Positions 1 to 8,639 of a stretch of DNA of 64,000 nt are shown here, in pieces; position 1 is the first letter of the stretch, and each line of letters opens with the position of its first letter. The position numbers and the translations under genes were made by a program. The notes below the pieces were generated by a model. It made no database searches and was not told where the DNA came from. It saw only the letters and a program-made list of their open reading frames with translations. The DNA is from Albimonas sp963977235. Lineage in GTDB: Bacteria; Pseudomonadota; Alphaproteobacteria; Rhodobacterales; Rhodobacteraceae. Location: assembly GCF_963977235.1 (NCBI RefSeq), contig NZ_CAXBOD010000001.1, positions 248,001 to 312,000 on the forward strand. The letters are read 5' to 3'.

Positions 1-1027
1 ACGGCATCAGGAAGCCGGTGACGGCCGTCGGCCACTCGGCCGCGACGATGGACCCCGGAGGCGCCTTGACCGAGATCGCCCGGTAGAAGCCCGAGTTCAG
101 CGGCAGGTCGGGGAAGAAGGTCTTGGTCCCGGCCACCACCGCCGAGAAGGTCGCGCCGGGCGCGGAGTTGTACATCGAGGCGATGGTCGGGTGGGACCCC
201 TCGAAATCAAAGAGGATCTCGTCGCCCTTGATCGTCATCTTGATGCGGATCGGGATCATCCCCTCGCCCTGCGACAGGTCCCGGTCGATGTAGTCCACCG
301 TCTCCCAGGTCCCGTCGGGCAGGGCGGCGATCCGCTGGCGCATGGCCCGCTCGACGTAATCCTGCACCTCGGCCATGCCCTGGGTGACCTGGTCGCGCCC
401 GTACTTGCGCACCAGCCGCAGCACGTCGCGCTCGGCCACCTGGGTCGCCTGCGCCTGGGAGTGGATGTCCCCGATGATCGAGGCCGGGTCGCGGGTGTTG
501 TTGGCGATCAGGTCCGCCACGTCCCGGCAGAACCGCCCGCCGTGGAACAGGCGCACGGGAGTGATCCGCACCGCCTCGCCGAACATCTCGCGCGACATCA
601 CGTCGAACGAGCCCGGCACCGTGCCGCCGAGGTCCGACCAGTGGCCGTTGGACTGCGAGAAGCCGATCAGCGCGTCGTCGTCGAAGATCGGCCGCACCAG
701 CCGCACGTCCGAGAAGTGGGTGCCGCCCGCGTAGGGGTCGTTGATCGCGTAGACGTCGCCGGGCAGCATCTCGCCCTCGAAATACCGCAGCACGTCCTTG
801 CAGGTGTAGTGCAGGGTGCCGACGTGCACCGCAATGTCCTGGTTGCCCTGCGCGACCGAGTTCCCCTCGGCGTCATGCAGACCGTTCGAGAAATCGCGGT
901 TGTAGATCACGAAGGAATAGCAGGTGCGCAGCATCCGCTCGGCCATCTGGTCGACCGAGGTGATGAAACTGTTCTTGAGCACCTCGAACGTGACCGGGTC
1001 GAGGCTCTGGGTCTTGAGGTCGTCCAT
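1..1027 (-). CDS. hyuB: Hydantoinase B/oxoprolinase family subunit, C-terminus cut off by window edge
   Basis: Reading on the minus strand from ATG at 1027 gives 342 residues (starts MDDLKTQSLDPVTFEVLKNS) before the window ends, so roughly 40% of a normal 570-600 aa HyuB is missing. The family partners HyuA in ATP-dependent opening of cyclic amides (hydantoins, 5-oxoproline, lactams) in the cytoplasm. The family motif NDPYAGGTHFSD and a following SQSNGHWSDLGG stretch are present. The start lies 3 nt after the stop of the HyuA gene at 1031-3058, with AAGGG 7 nt before the ATG, so the two are translated from one mRNA. The substrate is unknown. The sequence is clearly different from the three other HyuB proteins in the window. 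Confidence 0.9.
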   Translation of the reverse strand, partial: MDDLKTQSLDPVTFEVLKNSFITSVDQMAERMLRTCYSFVIYNRDFSNGLHDAEGNSVAQGNQDIAVHVGTLHYTCKDVLRYFEGEMLPGDVYAINDPYAGGTHFSDVRLVRPIFDDDALIGFSQSNGHWSDLGGTVPGSFDVMSREMFGEAVRITPVRLFHGGRFCRDVADLIANNTRDPASIIGDIHSQAQATQVAERDVLRLVRKYGRDQVTQGMAEVQDYVERAMRQRIAALPDGTWETVDYIDRDLSQGEGMIPIRIKMTIKGDEILFDFEGSHPTIASMYNSAPGATFSAVVAGTKTFFPDLPLNSGFYRAISVKAPPGSIVAAEWPTAVTGFLMP

Positions 1028-1030
1028 GGG

Positions 1031-3058
1031 TCAGCCCTTCATCCGGATCAGCAGGTTGGCGTAGCGGTCGACCTCGGCGGTCGAGCCGGGCGGCACCACG
1101 ATGGTCGAGTCGAACTGCTCGACCACCGCCGGGCCGTCGAAGCTGGCCCCCGCGCTGAGGTCGTCGCGCCAGTAGAGGGCGGCGTCGCATTTCTCGCCCT
1201 CGAACCAGGCCGGGCGGGTTCCCGTGGGTTCGGGCGTGTGGGGCCGCGGCTCGGACGAGGGCAGGTCCGCCTTGGGCACCACGCCGGTGGCCTTGACCGC
1301 CACGCGGAAGATCGACACCGGCGCGTCGTCGCGGCGGAAGTTGTATTCGCGCGCATGTTCGGCGTGGAAGGCGTCGATCAGGTCGCCGACATTGTCGATC
1401 TTCGCCGGCGCGTTGACGCCGAGCGAGCGCCACTGCCCGGCGTACATCATCTCGACCGTGCGCTGCAGGACCATGTCCCCGGGCGCGACCCCCTCGTGGG
1501 CCAGCCGCTCGGCGGCCTCGGCTTCGATGGCGGCGAAGGCGGCCTCCATGTCGGCGGGGTCGGTCGAGCCGGCGTCGGCCATGAAGTTGTCCGAGTAGTC
1601 GTGCTGCACGTCCACCAGCAGGCAGCCCAGCGCCGATGTGACGCCCGGGTTCGGCGGCACGATCACGGTGGGGATCGACAGCTCCCTCGCCACCGCCGCC
1701 CCGTGCAGGGCCCCGGCGCCGCCGAAGGCCACCAGCGCGAAGTCGCGCGGGTCGTAGCCGCGGGCGATGGACAGCAGCCGCACGGCGTTGGCCATGTTGG
1801 CGTTGGCGACCTGGACGACGGCCTCGGCGGCCTCGTGCAATTCCATCCCGAAGGGCTCGGCGACCGTCTCGCGCACCGCCGCCTCGGCCTTCGCGGCGTC
1901 GAGCGTGATCTTGCCCCCCGCCAGCGACGTGCCCAGCCGCCCCAGCACCACGTTGGCGTCGGTGTTGGTGGCGGTCTCGCCGCCCTGGCCATAGCAGGCC
2001 GGGCCCGGAACCGCGCCGGCCGACTGCGGGCCGTTGCGCAAGCTGCCGCCCTCGTCCTTCCAGGCCATCGAGCCGCCGCCGGCGCCGATGGTCAGCACCT
2101 CGATCGAGGGGAAGCGAATCGGGTAGCCGTATTCGACATACCAGTCCTTGGTGATCCGCGGCTCGCCCTCATAGACCAGCGAGACGTCGGTCGAGGTCCC
2201 GCCCATGTCGAAGCCGATGGAGTTCTGGTAGCCGCACAGCCCCGCGATGTAGCGCGAGGCGATGGCCCCCGCCGCGATCCCCGATCCCGCCAGCCGGGCC
2301 GAGAAATCCTTCACCGAGCTGGGCGTCATCACGCCCCCCCCGGTGTGCAGCAGCAACAGGTCGCGGTCGTAGCCGCCCTCGGCCAGCTTCTGCCCCAGCC
2401 GGTCGACGTAGGAGACCACGACCGGCGCCACCACCGCGTTGGCCATGGTGGTCGAGAACCGCTCATGCTCGAAGATCTCGGGCATCACCTGGCTCGAGAT
2501 CGAGACGGCGACCTCGGGCATCGCCGCTTTCAGGATGGCGGCCATCTTCTGCTCGTTCTCGCCGTTGACGTAGGAGTTCATGAAGCACACCGCGATCGAG
2601 GCGACGCCGCGCTTGCGCAGCACCTCGGCGACGCGGCGGGCGTCGTCCTCGTTCAGCTCGACCAGCACCTTGCCGTCGGCGTCCACCCGCTCGCGCACCG
2701 TCAGGCGGTCGCGGCGCGCGATGTAGGGCTTGGCGACGTCCTTGTAGGTGTCCCAGAGGTCCTCCTTGTTGGCGCGCCGGATCTCGACCACGTCGCGGAA
2801 CCCCTCGGTGCAGACCATCGCCGCGCGCGGCAGGCGCCGGGTGATCAGCGCGTTGGTCGCGACCGTGGTCCCGTGGGAGAACATCGACACGTCCGAGAGG
2901 TCGACCTCGGCCTGGCCGATGCCGTCCATGATCGCCTGCATCGGATCGTCGGGGGTCGAGGCGATCTTCTCGATGCGGATCGCGCCCGAGGTCTCGTCCA
3001 TGATGCAGATGTCGGTGAATGTGCCGCCGACGTCGACGGCCACGCGGGTGGTCTTCAT
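1031..3058 (-). CDS. hyuA: Hydantoinase A/oxoprolinase family subunit (pair 1)
   Basis: 675 aa, the usual length for HyuA. The N-terminal phosphate-binding loop VDVGGTFTD (residues 8-16), the HGTTVATNALI motif and a second actin-fold loop DMGGTSTDVS mark it as the ATP-binding subunit of an ATP-dependent hydantoinase/5-oxoprolinase; the C-terminal third carries the GAGALHGAAVARE region of the family. AGGAGGG ends 3 nt before the ATG. It is the first gene of a two-gene unit with the partial HyuB at 1-1027 and lies downstream of the AraC-type regulator gene 3197-4168 on the same strand, which is its likely regulator. The actual cyclic amide cleaved cannot be told from sequence; N-methylhydantoin, hydantoin and oxoproline enzymes all look alike at this level. 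Confidence 0.92.
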   Translation of the reverse strand: MKTTRVAVDVGGTFTDICIMDETSGAIRIEKIASTPDDPMQAIMDGIGQAEVDLSDVSMFSHGTTVATNALITRRLPRAAMVCTEGFRDVVEIRRANKEDLWDTYKDVAKPYIARRDRLTVRERVDADGKVLVELNEDDARRVAEVLRKRGVASIAVCFMNSYVNGENEQKMAAILKAAMPEVAVSISSQVMPEIFEHERFSTTMANAVVAPVVVSYVDRLGQKLAEGGYDRDLLLLHTGGGVMTPSSVKDFSARLAGSGIAAGAIASRYIAGLCGYQNSIGFDMGGTSTDVSLVYEGEPRITKDWYVEYGYPIRFPSIEVLTIGAGGGSMAWKDEGGSLRNGPQSAGAVPGPACYGQGGETATNTDANVVLGRLGTSLAGGKITLDAAKAEAAVRETVAEPFGMELHEAAEAVVQVANANMANAVRLLSIARGYDPRDFALVAFGGAGALHGAAVARELSIPTVIVPPNPGVTSALGCLLVDVQHDYSDNFMADAGSTDPADMEAAFAAIEAEAAERLAHEGVAPGDMVLQRTVEMMYAGQWRSLGVNAPAKIDNVGDLIDAFHAEHAREYNFRRDDAPVSIFRVAVKATGVVPKADLPSSEPRPHTPEPTGTRPAWFEGEKCDAALYWRDDLSAGASFDGPAVVEQFDSTIVVPPGSTAEVDRYANLLIRMKG

Positions 3059-3196
3059 CGTCCCTCCTGGGGTCTGTGCGGCCGGCGCGCGGACGCGCGC
3101 GGGCCCTGCCGCCGGCGCGGGGGCGCTGGCGGAGCGATCGGAATTCGTGTCCGGGATGACGCCGGCCGGCCCGTCAGGCGGGACGGCCGGCGGGTG

Positions 3197-4168
3197 TCAG
3201 GCCGCGCCTCCGCCGCCCGCCTCGCGTTCGGCGGCGGCCGCGCGCCGCGTCTCGGTCGGGGTGCAGCCAAAGCGCGTGCGATAGAGGCGCGAGAACCGCG
3301 ACTGGTCCGAGAAGCCCCAGCGGTAGGCGATCTCGGCGACCGAGACGGCGCGCGCGGCGCGCAGCTCCTCGGCGCAGCGGTTCAGGCGCTTGTCGCGGAT
3401 GAAGCCGATGATCGACTGCTCCCGCTCCGAAAACAGCCGCTGCAGGTAGCGCAGCGAGATCCCGCAGGCCTCGGCGACCTGCGCCGGGCCCAGATCGGGG
3501 TCCTTGAGGTTGTCGCGGATATACTGCTCGGCCCGGTGCAGATGCGCCGCCCGGATCGAGGAGACGTTGGAATCCAGCACCCGCTCGTCCGAGCGGATCG
3601 ACAGGCACAGAAGCTCGAGCAGGTGCAGCCCCGCGGCCTCGCGCGCCGAGGGGCTCAGGTGGTCGACATGCGCCCCGGTGGTGCGGACCATGTCCACGAA
3701 GTAGCTCGCCACGCCCGAGGTCGCATCGAAGTTCAGCGCCGCGATCCGGTCGGTCGGCCCGATGCGCGAGCGCACCAGCGCCGAGGGCGCCTTGAGCACC
3801 CACAACGAATTCGGCTTGCCGTGCCAGAACTCGTAAGGCGCGTCGCCCCGCTCCACCAGGAAGCCGCCCGGCGCGCAGCTGGTCGAGCGCGAGCCCTGGG
3901 AGAACCCCACCTCGGCCAGCTCGGGGATGGTGATCAGCAGGCTCGAGTCGGTCTCCTGCAGGAAGTGCCGCCGGTGGCGGCGATACAGCAGCCCGTCGCA
4001 GCTGTTGCGCGAGATGGCGATGTCGCCCAGCGACCAGCCCTCGAGCGTGCCGCGGAAGCTGTTGGTGTTGCGGAATTCCACGTCGAGCGGAAAGTAGGTC
4101 GTCGAGACGGCGCGGCGCCAGTCGCTGGCCGCGCTCCCCGATCCGTCTTGCTGCACCGTGTACTTCAT
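3197..4168 (-). CDS. AraC family transcriptional regulator with cupin-type sensor domain
   Basis: 323 aa from the ATG at 4168 (MKYTVQQDGSG), preferred over an upstream ATG at 4318 because AGGG stands about 8 nt before it and the extra 50 residues are low-complexity and not family-like. Residues about 20-200 resemble the AraC ligand-binding (AraC_binding_2) domain (FRGTLEGWSLGDIAISRN, LVERGDAPYEFWHG). Residues about 220-320 carry two helix-turn-helix motifs, PAQVAEACGISLRYLQRLF and VAEIAYRWGFSDQSRFSRLY. It sits between hydantoinase pair 2 and pair 1, just upstream of and co-directional with pair 1, so control of pair 1 is the natural guess. A perfect 6-3-6 palindrome lies 50 nt upstream of its start and may be an operator. 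Confidence 0.92.
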   Translation of the reverse strand: MKYTVQQDGSGSAASDWRRAVSTTYFPLDVEFRNTNSFRGTLEGWSLGDIAISRNSCDGLLYRRHRRHFLQETDSSLLITIPELAEVGFSQGSRSTSCAPGGFLVERGDAPYEFWHGKPNSLWVLKAPSALVRSRIGPTDRIAALNFDATSGVASYFVDMVRTTGAHVDHLSPSAREAAGLHLLELLCLSIRSDERVLDSNVSSIRAAHLHRAEQYIRDNLKDPDLGPAQVAEACGISLRYLQRLFSEREQSIIGFIRDKRLNRCAEELRAARAVSVAEIAYRWGFSDQSRFSRLYRTRFGCTPTETRRAAAAEREAGGGGAA

Positions 4169-4217
4169 GGGCGATCCCTGTCGGCGGCGGGCCTGTCCGC
4201 CAGCTCCAACCCTAAAG

Positions 4218-4232
4218 GTCCGTATCACGGAC
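4218..4232. promoter_or_regulatory. Perfect palindrome upstream of the AraC-type gene, candidate operator
   Basis: GTCCGT-atc-ACGGAC is a perfect 6-3-6 inverted repeat, 50 nt upstream of the ATG at 4168 inside a 253-bp non-coding stretch (4169-4421). The location suits autoregulation by a homodimeric regulator. AraC proteins usually bind direct repeats, so another regulator or chance is possible. Confidence 0.4.
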
Positions 4233-4421
4233 TCGGCTCTCGGGGCCGTTGGTCCGGACGTTAAGTCTGGGCCGCGCCGCCCCGGATGGGAAGCGCGATC
4301 CGCCTTGTCGAGGATCACGATACGCCCATTTCACGCCTGTTCTTGGTCGAAAGCGCCCAAAAAGATGACCGTGGCCGGCCCGGCGCCCACGGACAGGGCG
4401 CGCTGGGCCGGGCGGGCGCGA

Positions 4422-6230
4422 TCAGGCGCTCCGCAGACGGGCGGTCTCCGCGGCGTCCACGCGCCAGACGTCGGCCTCCTCGCCCGGCGTCAGGGCCACG
4501 CGGTAGACCGTGCGCGCGGTCTCGCGGTCCAGCCAGCCGCGGTTGACCGAGCCCGCCACCCGTGCGGGGTCGCGCGCCAGCGGGTCGCCGTAGCCGCCGC
4601 CCCCGCAAGCGGCGAACTCGATCTTCTGGCCGGCGGCGATCACCTCCTCGGCGAAGGCGGGCAGGACTTCCCGGTCCTCGCCTGCGACGCGGATCGAGGC
4701 GCTGGCCCCGCCCGGGCCGCCGCCCAGCACGCCCTTGGGGGGCGTGTGGGTGCCGTCGGCCGCGTAGATGATCGTCATGTCGTGGTCGAGCGGGTAGAAC
4801 ACGCCCCCCATCGCCGGCGCGCCTTCGAACTCCCCGAACCCCTGGGAGCCGGGGATCACGCCGCGCCGCTCGATGACGATGGGATACATGCTCTCGTCCA
4901 TCTCGACGCTGTCGAGCTGGATCAGCCCCGCATTGGCCGAGCCGCAGAAGGTCAGCCAGCCGTCGTGGCCGTGCACCGCGCCGCCGCCGCCGTAGCCCAC
5001 GAAGATCTGGTTCACGTAGCCCTTGCCGTTCTTCCACGGGTCCGCGCCCGAGATCACGCCGACGCCCGCCGGCAGGTGGCCCGCGCTCTCGGCCCGCCCG
5101 TAGGGCGCGCCCATGCCTGAGAACACCGCGTCGCCCGCCACCATCAGCCGGTCGTTGACGTTGGTGGTCGCGACCGAGGTCCCCACCGGGTATTTCGGCT
5201 TGCCCACGACCGAGCCCTCGCGCATCCGCACCCGCACGCGGGACTTGGCGCCCTCGTTATGCGGCACGCTTTCGGGCAGGTTGTTGAACACCCCGATGCG
5301 GCAGGAGCCGGTGCAGGTGTTCTCGCTGAGGTTCAGGCCGCCGGGGACGCAGTCGACGTTGTCGGTGACGTCGACCAGGATCTCGCCGGCCTCGGGATCG
5401 ACCTCGATGGCCACCCGCACGGGGATGCCCTCGTCGGCGACGCCGGGGACGGGGTCGTGGCGGGTCTCGTAGGTGTAGCGGCCCGCGGGCAGCTTCGAGA
5501 TCGCGGCCTTGGCCGAGCGCGCGCCGTAGTCGAACCAGTCCTGGATGAAGCCCAGCACGGTGTCGGTCCCGTAGCGCTCGCACAGGTCCATGATCCGACG
5601 CTCGCCGGTGCGGCAGGCGCCGATCTGGGCGCGCACGTCGCCCATCCACAGGTCCGGCACCCGGTTGCGCATCGCCCCGATCCGCAGGATGTCGGCTTTT
5701 TCCTTGTAGTTCCGGGCCATGCGGACCGCGGGGAAGTGCATCCCCTCCTCGAAGATGGTCTTGGCGAAGGGCAGGTAGGTGGACGGCGCCGGCGCGCCGG
5801 TGTCGGCGTGGTGGCTCAGCGCCACCACCCAGAACAGCGGGCGGCCGGCGACGAAGACCGGCATCGCCATGATCAGGTCGGCGTGGTGGGTGCCGCCGGT
5901 GTAGGGGCAGTTGTTGATGTAGATGTCGCCCTGTTCGATGTCGTCGAAGAGCTCGGTCAGCGGCCGGGTCGCGAGGTCCATGGACATCACGTGGATCGGC
6001 AGCGCGTCCTCGACCGTGACCAGCTCATGCTCCCAGGTCAGGATCGCGCAGGAGAAGTCGCGGGCGTTCTTGATCACCGCCGAGCGGGAGGCGCGCATGA
6101 CCACCAGGGTCATCTCGCGCACGATCGCCTCGAACCGGCTTTTCAGCACCGACATCATGAAGGCGTCGATGCGCCGGGTCTCGCGCTCGGCGTCGCCGGA
6201 GAGGGAGTGGGTCTCGATATATCCGTCCAT
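4422..6230 (-). CDS. hyuB: Hydantoinase B/oxoprolinase family subunit (pair 2)
   Basis: 602 aa, full length for HyuB. The family motif appears in the variant NNCPYTGGTHHADL, and SHHADTGAPAPSTYLPF follows, so the motif region differs from the other three HyuB copies here. GGAGGA stands 6 nt before the ATG at 6230. The gene starts 17 nt after the stop of HyuA2 (6248-8308), and the two form a unit. The C-terminal GGGGGYGDP-type glycine-rich end, typical of the family, is present. The reaction is presumably ATP-driven cleavage or carboxylation of a cyclic or activated carbonyl compound; acetone/acetophenone carboxylase subunits belong to the same superfamily and are an alternative identity. Confidence 0.9.
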   Translation of the reverse strand: MDGYIETHSLSGDAERETRRIDAFMMSVLKSRFEAIVREMTLVVMRASRSAVIKNARDFSCAILTWEHELVTVEDALPIHVMSMDLATRPLTELFDDIEQGDIYINNCPYTGGTHHADLIMAMPVFVAGRPLFWVVALSHHADTGAPAPSTYLPFAKTIFEEGMHFPAVRMARNYKEKADILRIGAMRNRVPDLWMGDVRAQIGACRTGERRIMDLCERYGTDTVLGFIQDWFDYGARSAKAAISKLPAGRYTYETRHDPVPGVADEGIPVRVAIEVDPEAGEILVDVTDNVDCVPGGLNLSENTCTGSCRIGVFNNLPESVPHNEGAKSRVRVRMREGSVVGKPKYPVGTSVATTNVNDRLMVAGDAVFSGMGAPYGRAESAGHLPAGVGVISGADPWKNGKGYVNQIFVGYGGGGAVHGHDGWLTFCGSANAGLIQLDSVEMDESMYPIVIERRGVIPGSQGFGEFEGAPAMGGVFYPLDHDMTIIYAADGTHTPPKGVLGGGPGGASASIRVAGEDREVLPAFAEEVIAAGQKIEFAACGGGGYGDPLARDPARVAGSVNRGWLDRETARTVYRVALTPGEEADVWRVDAAETARLRSA

Positions 6231-6247
6231 GGGGGGTCCTCCGGGGG

Positions 6248-8308
6248 TCAGGCGACGGCGACGACGAGGTTGCCGTGGGCGTCCACGCGGCCGTCGTGGC
6301 CGGCCTTGAGGTAGGCGGTGAAGGTGGCGGCCTCGAGCAGGGCCGGGCCGCAGATTTCCGCGTCAGCGCCTAGGCTTGCGAGGTCGAAGACCGGCAGCTC
6401 GCGCGGCCCGCCGGCGGCGTGGTCGTAGACCGGGCGGGAGGCTTTGGGCGCGGGCGCGCCCTGCTGGGGGGCGAGCGTGGCCTCCTTCCACTGGTCGCGT
6501 CCCCGGCGCAGGCCGATGGCGCGCAGCTTGAAGGCGGTGAACTCGACCACGTCGCCGTCCGAGCGGATCGAGTAGATGCGCTCGTGCATCCTGTGGAAGG
6601 CTTCGACCAGGGCGGGGAGGTCGGCGGCCGAGATGCGGCCGCCCGGCGCCTCGAACGGGGTCTCGATCTCGAAGCTCTGGAACTCGTAGCGGCCCATGAA
6701 GACGAACTCGTAGACGCGGTCTTCTTCAGGGATTCCCGCGGCTTCGAGGAAGCCGGCGCCCTGGGCGCGCAGCCTGGCGAGGGTGGCGTTGACCGCGTCC
6801 GCGTCGAAGGCCGCGTCGGAGGTCAGGCACACCGCCGCGTCCTCGCGCCGGATGTCCGAGATCAGGCCCCCGAAGGCCGAGAGGCCGGCCATGAAGCGGG
6901 GGACGACGTAGCGTTTCAGCTCGAGGATGTCGGCCATCTCGGCCATGTGGATGGCGGTGGCGCCGCCGCCGCAGACGAAGACCGAGTCGCGCGGGTTGAT
7001 GCCCTCGCGCACCGTGATCTCCTCGATGGCGGCGACCATGTTGTGGTTCGAGGTGGTGTAGATCGCGTAGGCGGCCTCGGGGACGGTGACGCCCAGGCGG
7101 TCGGCGACCCGGGCGACGGCTTTCTCGGCCAGGTCTTTGCGAAGCTTCATCTTTCCGCCGAGGAAATAGTCCGGGTCGACGATGCCGAGCACCACGTTGG
7201 CGTCGGTGACGGTGGGCTCGGTCCCGCCCGCGTCGTAGCAGGCGGGCCCCGGCCGGGCTCCGGCCGAGCGGGGACCGACCCGCAGCAACCCGCCCTCGTC
7301 CACCCAGGCGATCGAGCCGCCGCCGGCCCCGACCGAGCGGACGTCGACCTTGGGAATCCCGAGGCTGTCGTCGTGGATCATGCCGTCAGGGGTGACGATG
7401 ATCTTGTGGTCGCGCAGCGCCGAGACGTCGAAGGTGGTGCCGCCCATGTCGCCGACGATGATGTCGGCCTCTTCGCGCAGCGCCAGCGCGGCCATCGGGG
7501 CGAGGGTGGGGCCGGACATCACCGAGTAGATCGGTTTCGCCATCATCTCCGGGACCGGCATCATGCCGCCGACGCAGTTGGCGAGCAGGAGGTCGCCGGC
7601 GAAGCCTTCGGAGAGGAGGGCGGCGTTCAGCTTCTCGACGTAGGCGCGCACGATGGGGGCGATGGAGGCGTCGATGGCTGCCGCAATGGTGCGCTTGTAT
7701 TCGCGCGGCATAGGGTTGATTTCATGGGACAAAGTGATGGGGATGCCGGGGAGCTCCTCCTCCAGCACCGCCTTCACGGCGAGCTCGTGGGCGGGGTTCA
7801 CGACGGACCACAGCAGGCCCACGGCGACGGCCTCGACGCCCATCGAGCGGAACGCGCGTCCAGCCTCGCGGGCGTCGTCGAGGGACAGGGGGACCAGCTC
7901 GCGGCCGCGGGCGTCGATGCGGCCGGCGACGGAGCGGGTGAGGCGGCGGGGGACGTAGGGGTCCGGGTAATCGAGGCGGTATTGGAAGGCGCCTTTGCGG
8001 GGGCCCTCTCGCAGGACAAGGATGTCCTCGTGGCCCTTCGTCAGCAGCAGGCCGACCTTGACCGTCTTGCGCTCGACCAGGGCGTTGGTCGAGACGGTCG
8101 ATCCGTGGACGATTAAATCAACTCGGTTGATAAAGTCGCCGAACGATTCTCCGTAGCCCTCGGCGGCGACTTTCAGAACGTTGAGAAATCCTTTCTCGAA
8201 CTCGCCGGGGGTGGTCGGCGACTTGAAGATCGAGATCTCGCCGCCGCCGTCGGAGATGAGGCAGTCGGTGAAGGTGCCGCCGATGTCGATGCAGGCCTGG
8301 TAGGTCAT
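6248..8308 (-). CDS. hyuA: Hydantoinase A/oxoprolinase family subunit (pair 2, divergent subtype)
   Basis: 686 aa. The N-terminal loop IDIGGTFTD (residues 7-15), VHGSTVSTNALVE and the second loop DMGGTTFDVSAL are intact, so nucleotide binding is expected. It departs from the other three HyuA proteins in several motifs: GSTVSTN replaces GTTVATN, and MPREYKRTIAAAIDASIAP replaces the usual E(H/Y)ERFS(S/T)T(A/T)MNA segment. It is therefore a different subtype, possibly nearer acetone/acetophenone carboxylase-like members. There is no recognisable Shine-Dalgarno before the ATG at 8308. It is co-transcribed with HyuB2 (17-nt gap). Upstream lies a 331-bp gene-free stretch that must hold its promoter if it is not read through from the aminotransferase gene at 8640. 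Confidence 0.9.
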   Translation of the reverse strand: MTYQACIDIGGTFTDCLISDGGGEISIFKSPTTPGEFEKGFLNVLKVAAEGYGESFGDFINRVDLIVHGSTVSTNALVERKTVKVGLLLTKGHEDILVLREGPRKGAFQYRLDYPDPYVPRRLTRSVAGRIDARGRELVPLSLDDAREAGRAFRSMGVEAVAVGLLWSVVNPAHELAVKAVLEEELPGIPITLSHEINPMPREYKRTIAAAIDASIAPIVRAYVEKLNAALLSEGFAGDLLLANCVGGMMPVPEMMAKPIYSVMSGPTLAPMAALALREEADIIVGDMGGTTFDVSALRDHKIIVTPDGMIHDDSLGIPKVDVRSVGAGGGSIAWVDEGGLLRVGPRSAGARPGPACYDAGGTEPTVTDANVVLGIVDPDYFLGGKMKLRKDLAEKAVARVADRLGVTVPEAAYAIYTTSNHNMVAAIEEITVREGINPRDSVFVCGGGATAIHMAEMADILELKRYVVPRFMAGLSAFGGLISDIRREDAAVCLTSDAAFDADAVNATLARLRAQGAGFLEAAGIPEEDRVYEFVFMGRYEFQSFEIETPFEAPGGRISAADLPALVEAFHRMHERIYSIRSDGDVVEFTAFKLRAIGLRRGRDQWKEATLAPQQGAPAPKASRPVYDHAAGGPRELPVFDLASLGADAEICGPALLEAATFTAYLKAGHDGRVDAHGNLVVAVA

Positions 8309-8639
8309 GGGGGGTCCGGTCGCAGGGAGGAGAGCACGCAGGGCCGGCGGTCCGGCCCCATCGGGTGGGCGATTGGTCCGGACATGCGGGGACCGTCCCG
8401 TCGCGACAGGCGACAGGGGACGCGCCGGCGCGGGCGCGCGGTCGGTCAGGTCCGGAGAGATCCGGGGGGCCGGGGAGGACGGCCCGTCCGGGGATCGTCA
8501 GGCGGAGCCGGGGCTCGGCCGCGGGCGTCTCGGGGCCGGGGGCGCCGGCCGGGTCGGTCAGGGGCCGGGGGCGTCCCGGCGGGGGGCGGAGGGGCCGGGG
8601 GCCGGCCCCTCCGCGGAACTCGGGCGCAAGCCGGAGGGC
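8309..8639. other. Gene-free stretch between hyuA2 and the class III aminotransferase
   Basis: 331 bp of very G-rich DNA with no credible ORF on either strand. It contains the hairpin at 8588-8612 that probably ends the aminotransferase transcript. I see no good -35/-10 pair for the downstream hyuA2-hyuB2 unit; a promoter is expected here but I cannot place it. Confidence 0.6.
8588..8612 (-). terminator. Hairpin downstream of the class III aminotransferase gene
   Basis: Perfect 11-bp stem (GGAGGGGCCGG / CCGGCCCCTCC) with a 3-nt GGG loop, beginning 28 nt after the aminotransferase stop on the minus strand. There is no U-tract, so it may be a pause or 3'-end-stabilising structure rather than a classical intrinsic terminator. 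Confidence 0.5.

Noticed and set aside
191..4264. A 1357-codon open frame on the plus strand covering hydantoinase pair 1 and the AraC-type gene
   Set aside because: It is antisense to three clearly recognisable proteins. Its translation is His/Val/Gly/Asp/Arg-rich without any domain, the usual shadow in DNA of this G+C.
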